Source: Sporosalibacterium faouarense
GTDB taxonomy: Bacteria > Bacillota > Clostridia > Tissierellales > VENL01
DNA length: 64,000 bases
Assembly: GCF_016765695.1 (NCBI RefSeq)
Contig: NZ_JAETGO010000025.1
Coordinates: 1 to 64,000, forward strand
Direction of reading: 5' to 3'
Shown here: in pieces, positions 43,034 to 51,262 of the stretch
Layout of the letters: each line of letters starts with the position of its first letter
Position numbering within the stretch: position 1 is the stretch's first letter
The notes under the pieces: generated by a model
The model's database searches: none
The model's input: the letters and a program-made list of their open reading frames with translations, nothing else
Told to the model about the DNA's origin: nothing
Translations under genes and position numbers: made by a program

Positions 43034-44110
43034 TTACAATACTTCCTTTAATAAGTCAATAAATTTCTTGTTCTGCTCTGCTGTACCTATTGAAACTCTA
43101 ATCCAGGTTCCTGTAATAGGTCTAATAATCATTCCTTTTTTCTGGAGATTTACGAAAATTTCATTTGCATCCTTCTCAACATTAACAAAAATATGATTTG
43201 TTTCAGAAGGGGCATACTCCAATCCCATTTCATCAAATGCTTTATAAAGGAAATTTTTACCCTCTTTGTTAACCTCATAGCTTTTCTTTATAAAATCATC
43301 ATCTCCTAATGCAGCTACTGCAGCGACTTGGGCTAATGTATTTACATTAAAAGGCCCACGGATTTTATTAATGTTACTAATAATTTCCTCACTTGCCATT
43401 GTATAACCTACCCTTAATGCGGCTAATCCATATATCTTCGAAAACGTTCTTAAAACAATTAAATTGGAATAATCATTTAAAAGGTCTAAGCTGTTTTTAG
43501 GAAAATCATCTCTAGTTACATATTCATTGTATGCTTCATCATAAACAACAATAATATTTTTTGGAACCTTTGCTAAAAAATCATTTAATTTGTCTTCTGT
43601 AAACATAGTACCTGTAGGGTTATTTGGATTACATAACCATATGAGACGAGTTTTATCAGTAATTGCTTCTAACATTCCATCAATATCATATGTCCATTCC
43701 TTTAAAGGTACAATAACAGGTTTTCCACCCATCATTTTTGTAGTAGCTATGTATCTTGAGAATGTAATGTCAGCCATAATAGCTTCATCACCAGGATTTA
43801 CAAAGGTTTTTGCTAACTGATCCAGCATTTCATCGGAGCCACTGCTAGGAAGAATTTGACTTGGTTTTAATCCAGTTTTATTTGCCAAAGCTTCTTTAAG
43901 TAAAGTGCAGTTACCGTCGGGATATATAGCTAGATTATCAGCAGCTTTCTTAATGGCCTCAGTAGCTTTAGGAGAACATCCTAAAGGATTTTCGTTTGAG
44001 GCAAGCTTGATAACTTCATTTAATCCATACTCTCTTTTAACATCCTCGATTGGTTTACCAGGTTTATATGCTGACAACTCTTTTAGTTCTTCTCTAAATT
44101 GTATTGCCAC
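43034..44110 (-). CDS. hisC: Histidinol-phosphate/aromatic aminotransferase (HisC-type)
   Basis: A 358-residue PLP enzyme of fold type I. Landmarks are KLASNENPLGCSPKA, the NPNNPTGT motif, VVYDEAYNEY and the PLP-binding Lys in RTFSKIYGLAALRVGY; the C-terminal Arg in WIRVSIG binds the substrate carboxylate. No other histidine-biosynthesis gene is in the window, and it sits upstream of the KAS III-like gene and iorAB, whose substrate is an arylpyruvate. HisC enzymes often accept aromatic amino acids, so an arylpyruvate-supplying role is plausible. A strong terminator separates it from the next genes, so it is a separate transcript. Confidence 0.92.
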   Translation of the reverse strand: MAIQFREELKELSAYKPGKPIEDVKREYGLNEVIKLASNENPLGCSPKATEAIKKAADNLAIYPDGNCTLLKEALANKTGLKPSQILPSSGSDEMLDQLAKTFVNPGDEAIMADITFSRYIATTKMMGGKPVIVPLKEWTYDIDGMLEAITDKTRLIWLCNPNNPTGTMFTEDKLNDFLAKVPKNIIVVYDEAYNEYVTRDDFPKNSLDLLNDYSNLIVLRTFSKIYGLAALRVGYTMASEEIISNINKIRGPFNVNTLAQVAAVAALGDDDFIKKSYEVNKEGKNFLYKAFDEMGLEYAPSETNHIFVNVEKDANEIFVNLQKKGMIIRPITGTWIRVSIGTAEQNKKFIDLLKEVL

Positions 44111-44395
44111 TTAATCATCCCCCTTAAAAAAGTAAAAGTCTATTTAATGCAATTATAACATATATTTAGATGGTAGAACATTATTGTTATTGTCTTTTAT
44201 AAAAAATTCAAAATAAAATAAAAATTTAGGAAAATAAAATAATATTTTATCTTAAAAATGGAATAATAAAGTAAAATAACAAAAAAATGAAAAATAATAA
44301 AAAAATATCTTTAAAAGTTGCAAGGAATATTCGAAATATTGTAGAATATTATTAATAGTCAGAAAATTATACGAACCAAGGGGGTAGGTGTGTTA

Positions 44396-46462
44396 ATGAA
44401 AAACTATGGTACTGATCAAATAAGAAATGTTGCACTTTTAGGTCATGGTGGATCAGGAAAGACAACTTTAACAGAGGCCATGCTATTTCTAACAGGCGTA
44501 ACCAAAAGAATGGGCAAAGTGGAATCGGGAAGCACAGTATCAGATTTTGATAAAGAGGAAATAGCTCATCAATTTTCAATTAGAGCTACAAATATTCCTG
44601 TAGAGTGGAATAAATCAAAATATAATATGATAGATACACCGGGATATTTTGATTTTGTAGGTGAAGCTTTTAGTGCATTAAGAATAGCTGGGGGAGCTAT
44701 TATACTTGTTGATGCAAGTTCAGGGGTAGAAGTTGGAACAGAAAAGGCATGGAATTATACGGAAGAAAGAAATATCCCTAAAATCATTTTTGTGAACAAA
44801 ATGGATAAGGAAAACGTTAACTTTGACAAAATAATAAATCAATTGAGAGATAAATTTGGTAAGAAAATAGCTCCATTCTGTATACCTATGGGAGTAGCTG
44901 ATGACTTTAAAGGATTTGTAAATGTAGTAGATTTAAAGGGAAGAGAATTTAATGGAAAAGAATGTGTTGATGTATCAGTTCCAGAAGAATTAGAACATAC
45001 TATTGAGCCAATAAGAGAAATGCTTATTGAGTCAGTTGCTGAAAGTGATGAAAAGTTATTAGAGAAATATTTTGAAGGAGAAGAATTTACAACTGAAGAA
45101 ATCCATGAAGGATTAAGAAAAGGAGTTGTAAATAATGAAGTTGTTCCTGTATTAGTTGGTTCTGCAACTAAGGGAGTTGGTATTCAATCGTTACTTGACA
45201 TGGTGTTTGATTATCTTCCAACACCTAAAGATATGGGTGATTTTGAAGGAATTAATCCTGAAACAGAGGAAAAAATTATAAGAAAAGCTGATGAAAATGA
45301 ACCTTTCTCAGCTCTAGTATTTAAAACAATTGTTGACCCATTTGTTGGAAAGTTATCTTTATTTAAAGTTTGCTCAGGTTCTATGTCGAAGGACTTAGAA
45401 GTGTTAAATCCTAATAAAGATGAAACTGAAAAAATAAGCAATCTATTCTTGTTAAGAGGAAAAGAACAGGTTGAAGTAGGTAAAATAGTAGCCGGAGATG
45501 TAGGAGCTACTGCTAAACTACAATATACTGAAACTGGAGATACCTTATGCGATATGGATAATCCAATCCAGTATGAAGGAATTAAATATCCAAAGCCATG
45601 TTTATATATGGCTATTGAACCGAAATCAAGAGGAGATGAAGAAAAGATAGGTACTTCTCTCCATAAATTAGTAGATGAAGATCCTACTTTTACTACTGAA
45701 AGAAATAGTGAAACTAAGCAATTGTTAATTGGTGGTCAAGGAAATATGCAATTAACTATTATAAAGGATAAGCTTAAAAATGCTTTCGGTGTAGAAGTAG
45801 AGCTGTTTGATCCTAAGATAGCTTATAGAGAAACTATTAAAGGTAGAGCAGATGTACAAGGTAAGCATAAGAAACAATCTGGTGGAGCAGGACAATATGG
45901 TGATGTTCATATTAGATTTGAGCCTTCAACTGAAGACTTTGAATTTGGTGAAGAAATATTTGGAGGATCAGTTCCTAAGCAATATATTCCAGCAGTAGAA
46001 AAGGGACTTAGAGAAAGTATTGAAAAAGGTGTCTTAGCTGGGTTCCCAGTTGTAAAACTAAAGGCTACTTTACATGATGGTTCTTATCATCCTGTTGATT
46101 CAAGTGAAATGGCATTTAAAATAGCAGCATCTGTTGCCTTTAAGAAGGGATTGAAAGAAGCGAAACCAGCACTTCTTGAGCCTATAATGAATGTTGAAAT
46201 ATTAATCCCAGATGATTATATGGGAGATATAATGGGAGACATGAATAAAAGAAGAGGAAGAATATTAGGTATGGAGCCACAAAAAGGTGGAATGCAATTA
46301 GTAAAAGCAGAGGCACCACAAGCAGAAATGTTTAAGTATGCTATAGATTTAAAATCAATGACTCAAGCAAGAGGAAGCTTTACCATGGAATTTGCAAGAT
46401 ATGATGAAGTTCCTGGACAAATAGCAGAAAAAGTCATAGCTACAGCTAATGCAGGAGAGTAA
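44396..46462 (+). CDS. EF-G-like translational GTPase (FusA paralogue)
   Basis: A 688-residue protein with all EF-G domains (G domain, beta barrel, and domains III-V; HKKQSGGAGQYGDVHIRFEP in domain IV). The GTPase motifs differ from canonical EF-G: G1 is GHGGSGKT (16-23) instead of AHIDAGKT, the switch I segment reads IRATNIPVEW and G3 is DTPGY with Tyr84 where canonical EF-G has the catalytic His. NKMD is intact. This fits the EF-G2-like paralogue group, with weak or altered GTPase activity. ATG 44396 follows GGGGGTAGGTG. Divergent from hisC; monocistronic. Confidence 0.9.
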   Translation: MKNYGTDQIRNVALLGHGGSGKTTLTEAMLFLTGVTKRMGKVESGSTVSDFDKEEIAHQFSIRATNIPVEWNKSKYNMIDTPGYFDFVGEAFSALRIAGGAIILVDASSGVEVGTEKAWNYTEERNIPKIIFVNKMDKENVNFDKIINQLRDKFGKKIAPFCIPMGVADDFKGFVNVVDLKGREFNGKECVDVSVPEELEHTIEPIREMLIESVAESDEKLLEKYFEGEEFTTEEIHEGLRKGVVNNEVVPVLVGSATKGVGIQSLLDMVFDYLPTPKDMGDFEGINPETEEKIIRKADENEPFSALVFKTIVDPFVGKLSLFKVCSGSMSKDLEVLNPNKDETEKISNLFLLRGKEQVEVGKIVAGDVGATAKLQYTETGDTLCDMDNPIQYEGIKYPKPCLYMAIEPKSRGDEEKIGTSLHKLVDEDPTFTTERNSETKQLLIGGQGNMQLTIIKDKLKNAFGVEVELFDPKIAYRETIKGRADVQGKHKKQSGGAGQYGDVHIRFEPSTEDFEFGEEIFGGSVPKQYIPAVEKGLRESIEKGVLAGFPVVKLKATLHDGSYHPVDSSEMAFKIAASVAFKKGLKEAKPALLEPIMNVEILIPDDYMGDIMGDMNKRRGRILGMEPQKGGMQLVKAEAPQAEMFKYAIDLKSMTQARGSFTMEFARYDEVPGQIAEKVIATANAGE

Positions 46463-46490
46463 GTGAAGATTTGATATATAATTGCTAGAT

Positions 46491-46526
46491 AAGGGAGTAC
46501 AGTTAGAACTGTACTCCCTTATAATA
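46491..46526. terminator. Terminator between convergent genes
   Basis: AAGGGAGTACAGTT pairs perfectly with AACTGTACTCCCTT; the T-rich tail is short. Serves the EF-G-like gene and possibly the minus-strand gene at 46536. Confidence 0.8.
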
Positions 46527-46535
46527 TGCTTAATT

Positions 46536-47003
46536 TCAGTAGTTAAGATTCTTTTTTAGCCATTTATAATATATATATTCCCAAATAAAAACTACTATAT
46601 ATAATATAGGAGACCATGGAAGGATACGCCAACGTGGATAATGGACTATACCATAGGGTAAAGCTATAAATAACTCTAATAAAGTTAAGGCTAATGACCA
46701 TAGTCCAATGTAGAAAATTAGACGAATCCTCTTCTTTGGTAATAGTTTTATGTATATGAGGGCTAAAGCTGGATTCATCCCTACACATGCCCAAAAACTA
46801 TACCAGCCTCTATAGTTTTTAGCCACAAAATAATATTGGCCAAATTGTTTACATAAAAGCATATCAGATGCAAATCCTAGTGCAGTAGTCATAATAATAA
46901 TTTGGATATCAGCAAAGCTTAACTTATGAAATCCTATGGATATACACCCTAAGATTATTAAAATTATTAATAGAATCCAAAATGGTGGATAAAGGTAGTC
47001 CAT
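46536..47003 (-). CDS. Multi-pass membrane protein, CBO0543-like
   Basis: A 155-residue protein with five hydrophobic segments, starting with PPFWILLIILIILG and ending with PILYIVVFIWEYIYYKW plus a basic tail. The spaced aromatic residues and HYPRWRILPWSPILYI resemble the clostridial CBO0543-type family of unknown function. The frame extends upstream, but GAGGTGAG before ATG 47003 (MDYLYPPFW) decides the start. It is single, convergent with the EF-G-like gene. Confidence 0.7.
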   Translation of the reverse strand: MDYLYPPFWILLIILIILGCISIGFHKLSFADIQIIIMTTALGFASDMLLCKQFGQYYFVAKNYRGWYSFWACVGMNPALALIYIKLLPKKRIRLIFYIGLWSLALTLLELFIALPYGIVHYPRWRILPWSPILYIVVFIWEYIYYKWLKKNLNY

Positions 47004-47253
47004 ATTTCTCACCTCTAATATTGCATAAAATAAATAACTATATTGAATATCTATAGTATTTAACAAAAAATAAAATTTATTAGTTTAGAAAATTGTATAT
47101 TTATTATTCTTATTGCCTTGAAAGACTATGTTGATAAATATGTAAAATAGTTCCAAAAAACTAGTTAGTTTTATAACAAGTACAAACACATATAATTAGC
47201 TAATTACTTGAATATTATTTGGATAGTCCATATATTTCCACGAATTGCTCTTA

Positions 47254-47282
47254 TTGACAATTAAAATGGAAAATATTACAAT
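47254..47282 (+). promoter_or_regulatory. SigA promoter of the lipoprotein gene
   Basis: TTGACA (47254-47259), 17-bp spacer, TACAAT (47277-47282), about 48 bp before the start. The gap 47004-47329 otherwise holds nothing recognised. Confidence 0.8.
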
Positions 47283-47329
47283 TAATTAGAAGTATTTTTT
47301 TGCAAACATTGTCGGGAAAGGGGAATAAA

Positions 47330-48571
47330 ATGAAGATAGAATTAAAAAAAATTATAATATTTTTCATATCATGTTTATGCCTATTTTTAGCAAGCTGTAA
47401 TTCAAGTCTTGAAAGCAGTTCAAACATTAATGAAATTATATTCAATGATACTGAAAAAGAAAATATTAGTAAAATAGATAATAACAATGAACAAGTATCG
47501 AAAAAAGACTCAGATGAAAATCAAAGTCTTTCAAGTCAAGTAGTTGATATTTCAGAAAAAATAGTAAAAGTTAATTTGAATAAAAAAAATAATTTTACTG
47601 TTTCCGAACTTAGAGTAAAAGTTCCTACTAAAGCTGTAGTTGGTGATATTGCTTATAGGGATGGAATGTTATATTATGTTTTGGTTTACCCTATACCTAT
47701 GAGTGATTATACTTTTCAAGTTCAAATTATAGAGCAGGATTTAGATACTTCTGAAACAAGAATTATATACGATACAGGAAATTTAAGCAGTCCTTTTTAC
47801 ATAAATGAATTAAGAAGCACAACATCAGGTTTATATTGGGTGTTCTATACACCAAACAATGAATGGAAGATTCTACGTTATGATTTTGCAGATCAAGAAA
47901 TAAAAGAATTAAGATCCAATAACAACTCTTCTTTCACGCCATCTTTAGACGTTGCAAATATCTTTGTTTCATGGTATGAAGAAGTTCAAGGAAATGATGG
48001 AACTAAAAAGAATGTACTTATGATATATAATGAAGAAACTGATAGTTTTATGAATATAGAGCATGATGTTTATATGCATTCTGCTTATGATAGGGCGTAT
48101 ATAAGAAATAATAATATTGCTTATATGACACAAAAAAATTCAAAGTACTTTTTAGTTGTAGATAATCTTATAGATACTGAAAAAACTCAAATAGAAAGAA
48201 TGTCTCAAAATACTCTGTCTATTTACTCCAATGGTGACTATACAGTGTGGAAAGATAATTTCTACAATTGCAATGTGTACATATATGAACATAAAACTAA
48301 AAGGACTATGAAATTTAATACAGAGCAATTTAATATTAAATTATTTTCAATGGATTTGATATCAGACAAATTACTTATAAATGATTGGAATACAAAGGAT
48401 ATATTAGTATTAGATATAAAGACGATGAAGTTATCAAATTTAACTAAAGAATTAGACTCCAATGAAGGATCCTATGTACTTGGAAGAACGATAGAAAATC
48501 TACACTATATTGCAAGGAGTACGACTAAAGATGAAACCAAAATTCTTATTATTAATTTGAATGAAAAGTAG
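47330..48571 (+). CDS. Lipoprotein of unknown function
   Basis: A 413-residue exported lipoprotein: MKIELKK, a hydrophobic stretch, then lipobox LASC with Cys near residue 23. A linker rich in Ser, Asn and Asp follows (about 24-75), then a long strand-rich domain with repeating aromatic/beta patterns (GLYWVFYTPNNEWKILRYDF; DYTVWKDNFYNCNVYIYEH) suggestive of a beta-propeller. GGGAAAGGGG lies before ATG 47330; the upstream in-frame ATG lacks an SD. It has its own promoter. Function not recognised. Confidence 0.8.
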   Translation: MKIELKKIIIFFISCLCLFLASCNSSLESSSNINEIIFNDTEKENISKIDNNNEQVSKKDSDENQSLSSQVVDISEKIVKVNLNKKNNFTVSELRVKVPTKAVVGDIAYRDGMLYYVLVYPIPMSDYTFQVQIIEQDLDTSETRIIYDTGNLSSPFYINELRSTTSGLYWVFYTPNNEWKILRYDFADQEIKELRSNNNSSFTPSLDVANIFVSWYEEVQGNDGTKKNVLMIYNEETDSFMNIEHDVYMHSAYDRAYIRNNNIAYMTQKNSKYFLVVDNLIDTEKTQIERMSQNTLSIYSNGDYTVWKDNFYNCNVYIYEHKTKRTMKFNTEQFNIKLFSMDLISDKLLINDWNTKDILVLDIKTMKLSNLTKELDSNEGSYVLGRTIENLHYIARSTTKDETKILIINLNEK

Positions 48572-48733
48572 GAATATTAATTATAGTAACTCTATTTTTT
48601 TCATTCGCCTATAGGTTGATAGAGAAATGATTTTTATATATTAAATTAATTTTTGTTATGACCAATGGTAGAATAATAAGTTTGCTATAAACAGAAAATA
48701 TAAATAAGCCACCTTAATAAAGGAGGAACATCA

Positions 48734-48973
48734 TTGACAGACTATTATATTAACTTAGACTTTCAAGGACAAAAAAGGCCTAATGAAAAGCTAAAGGATG
48801 TAATAGAAAATATTCAATATGACGATGAGCTTATAGTAAATGTAGCAGCTGATAATCATAGAAAGATAGAAGGTGCCACAAGGTTTTTAGATAATAATGG
48901 CTTTGACCATTTGAACAAAGGAATTAATAGTGGAAATCAAATATCTATAGTAGCTCACCTTAAGAAAGAATAA
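48734..48973 (+). CDS. Small hypothetical protein
   Basis: A 79-residue protein, start TTG 48734 after a strong AGGAGGAAC. The sequence suggests an alpha/beta fold (YYINLDFQGQKRP, DDELIVNVAADNHRKIEGATRFL, NQISIVAHLKK) loosely like small TusA-type proteins, but without their cysteine. No homology claim is possible. Isolated gene. Confidence 0.65.
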   Translation: MTDYYINLDFQGQKRPNEKLKDVIENIQYDDELIVNVAADNHRKIEGATRFLDNNGFDHLNKGINSGNQISIVAHLKKE

Positions 48974-49010
48974 ATTATTAATGTCAATGAAATAACTAAT
49001 GTAGATGAAG

Positions 49011-49031
49011 GGCCAATCCATTGGATTGGCC
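49011..49031. terminator. GC-rich palindrome after the small gene
   Basis: GGCCAATCCA pairs with TGGATTGGCC around a single base. It could stop transcription, but no T-run follows. Confidence 0.45.
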
Positions 49032-49170
49032 TGGATACTTGAGAGAAATAGTTAAATTATGAGAAAAACATCGATAAATTATAATAATAAACACTAATAA
49101 GTTAAAATAATTAATAATCATAATTATTAAGGCTTGCAAAATAGCAATTAATATTTTTTAATATAATTAA

Positions 49171-49187
49171 GGTCAAAGAAAGTCAAA
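49171..49187 (+). promoter_or_regulatory. CtsR operator
   Basis: GGTCAAA-GAA-AGTCAAA is a direct heptad repeat with 3-bp spacing, the CtsR box. A TATAAT lies just upstream at 49162-49167, so bound CtsR would cover the transcription start of its own operon. Confidence 0.93.
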
Positions 49188-49225
49188 GTCTAATTTGTGC
49201 AAGTATTGTATTGAGAGGTGTTTAT

Positions 49226-49687
49226 ATGTCTAGAATAAGTGATATAATTGAAGAATTTATAAAATCACTTTTAAAAGAGACAAATAATGGTATATTAGAA
49301 ATAAAGAGGAATGAATTAGCCGATTATTTTAATTGTGCTCCTTCACAGATAAATTATGTATTGAAAACAAGATTTAATACTAGTAATGGTTTTTATATTG
49401 AAAGTCGAAGAGGTGGAGGTGGTTATGTAAAAATAATTAGAGTTGATTTAAACAATAATAAATATCTAAGTAATATTATAAATAATAATATAGAAGAATC
49501 TATTACAAAAGCTAGAGCCTACAATGTTATTGAAAATTGTATAGAAAAGGGATTAATAACAGCCAGGGAAGGTATGCTAATGAAAACGGCTTTAAGTGAT
49601 AGAGCCTTGAATATGGCATCGGGATATAAGAATCAAATTAGAGCAAGAATTCTTAAGGATATGCTTCTGATTATTTCAAATAAATAG
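49226..49687 (+). CDS. ctsR: Class III heat-shock repressor CtsR
   Basis: A 153-residue repressor of clp genes. The N-terminal winged helix-turn-helix (ELADYFNCAPSQINYVLKTRF) is followed by the glycine-rich wing ESRRGGGGYVKI, whose arginine is the McsB target and heat sensor region, and by a C-terminal dimer/ClpC-binding domain. ATG 49226 follows GAGAGGTG; the in-frame TTG at 49211 is less likely. First gene of ctsR-mcsA-mcsB-clpC and probably autoregulated through the operator at 49171. Confidence 0.96.
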   Translation: MSRISDIIEEFIKSLLKETNNGILEIKRNELADYFNCAPSQINYVLKTRFNTSNGFYIESRRGGGGYVKIIRVDLNNNKYLSNIINNNIEESITKARAYNVIENCIEKGLITAREGMLMKTALSDRALNMASGYKNQIRARILKDMLLIISNK

Positions 49688-49702
49688 TATAGGAGTGATT
49701 AT

Positions 49703-50212
49703 ATGCTTTGCGAAGAATGTGGAAAAAACCAATCTACAGTGCATTTAACCAAGATTATAAATGGAAAGGTTAACAAAGTACATTTATGCGAAGAATGTGC
49801 TAAAAAACATAAAACGTTAGACTTTGATTCTACATTTTCAATACATGATTTTTTTGCAGGATTATTAGATAATACAGATGATAGTACTCTTTCTTTGGGG
49901 CAATCAGCTAAAATTCAGTGTGACAATTGTGGGATGACCTATAGTAAATTTAGACAGTCAGGAAGACTAGGATGTAATGAGTGTTATAATTCCTTTAAGG
50001 ATAAACTAATACCGCTTTTTAAACGTATTCATGGTCATGACAATCATACAGGCAAAGTACCAAAGAGAGCTGGTGGCATTATTAGAATTAAAAAAGATAT
50101 CGAAGATCTAAGAAAGAATTTAAGTATAGCAGTTAGAGAGGAAGAATTTGAAGAAGCAGCAAGGCTTAGAGACAAGATAAAAGACCTTGAGAAAGAAATT
50201 GAAATGAAATAG
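49703..50212 (+). CDS. mcsA: McsA, activator of the McsB arginine kinase
   Basis: A 169-residue protein with CxxC zinc-binding pairs (CEECG, CEECA near the N-terminus; CDNCG, CNECY in the middle) and a C-terminal UVR motif (REEEFEEAARLRDKIKDLEKEI) that contacts McsB/ClpC. It couples CtsR release and protein-arginine phosphorylation under stress. RBS AGGAGTGA before ATG 49703. Lies between ctsR and mcsB with short gaps. Confidence 0.95.
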   Translation: MLCEECGKNQSTVHLTKIINGKVNKVHLCEECAKKHKTLDFDSTFSIHDFFAGLLDNTDDSTLSLGQSAKIQCDNCGMTYSKFRQSGRLGCNECYNSFKDKLIPLFKRIHGHDNHTGKVPKRAGGIIRIKKDIEDLRKNLSIAVREEEFEEAARLRDKIKDLEKEIEMK

Positions 50213-50222
50213 AGGTGATATC

Positions 50223-51245
50223 GTGGCTAAGTGGTTAAAAGGCAAAGGTCCTGACAGTGATATCGTTATAAGTAGTAGAGTTAGGCTTGCAAGGAATCTA
50301 GAAAATACTAGCTTTTCTCAAAGAATGAATGATGAAGAAGCTAATGTAGTAAAACAACAAGTTAAAGATGCAATATTAAATGGAAATAGTGTAATATCTA
50401 AAGATTTTAACTATTTCAATATAGAGAATATTGATCTGTTGAATAGAAGGATATTAGTTGAAAAACATATAATAAGTCCTGGACTTTTAGAGAAACCTGA
50501 TAAGAGTGCATTTCTGATAAGCAAGGACGAAAAGGTCACTGTTATGATGAATGAAGAAGATCATGTAAGAATACAAGTTTTAAATCCTGGATTGAGCCTT
50601 GAAGAAAGCTGGGATTTATGCAGTAAAATTGATGACTTATTAGATGAAAATCTTAAATATGCTTTTGATGATAAGTTTGGATATATAACAGCATGTCCTA
50701 CCAATGTAGGTACAGGATTAAGAGCATCAGTTATGCTTCATTTACCAGCTCTAGTTTTAACTAATTATATAAATAAAATACTCCAGGCGGTAAGTCAAAT
50801 AGGACTTACAGTAAGGGGATTATATGGAGAGGGAACAGATGTCATGGGAAACTTGTTCCAGATATCTAATCAAACTACTTTGGGAAAAACTGAAGAAGAG
50901 ATAATTGAAAAACTAAAAAATATAGTGATGCAAATAATTGATAAGGAAAGAGCTTCTAGGGAGAGTTTATTTAATAATCAAGGTATTCGTATAGAGGATA
51001 AAATATATAGATCATTGGGAATTTTAAGAAATTCTAGAATAATCACTTCTAAAGAAGCAATGGATTTACTATCGTTTGTAAGAATGGGAATTGATATGGG
51101 GATTATTAAGGATGTAAATATTGATGTTGTTAATAATCTCATGATTACAACACAACCTGCTAATATTCAGAAATATGCTAAAAGTGAATTGAGTTCCCAA
51201 GAAAGAGATGTTAAAAGAGCAGAATTAATAAGAGAAAAATTATAA
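50223..51245 (+). CDS. mcsB: McsB protein-arginine kinase
   Basis: A 340-residue phosphagen-kinase-fold enzyme that phosphorylates arginines on proteins, marking them for ClpC. It shows the N-terminal nucleotide-binding [10 protein letters not shown], the conserved [19 protein letters not shown] segment and the downstream [19 protein letters not shown]. Length is slightly below the Bacillus protein (363). Start is GTG 50223 after AGAGGTGATA. Ten bp after mcsA and 17 bp before clpC. Confidence 0.95.
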   Translation: MAKWLKGKGPDSDIVISSRVRLARNLENTSFSQRMNDEEANVVKQQVKDAILNGNSVISKDFNYFNIENIDLLNRRILVEKHIISPGLLEKPDKSAFLISKDEKVTVMMNEEDHVRIQVLNPGLSLEESWDLCSKIDDLLDENLKYAFDDKFGYITACPTNVGTGLRASVMLHLPALVLTNYINKILQAVSQIGLTVRGLYGEGTDVMGNLFQISNQTTLGKTEEEIIEKLKNIVMQIIDKERASRESLFNNQGIRIEDKIYRSLGILRNSRIITSKEAMDLLSFVRMGIDMGIIKDVNIDVVNNLMITTQPANIQKYAKSELSSQERDVKRAELIREKL

Positions 51246-51262
51246 AGATTGGAGGAATAAAT

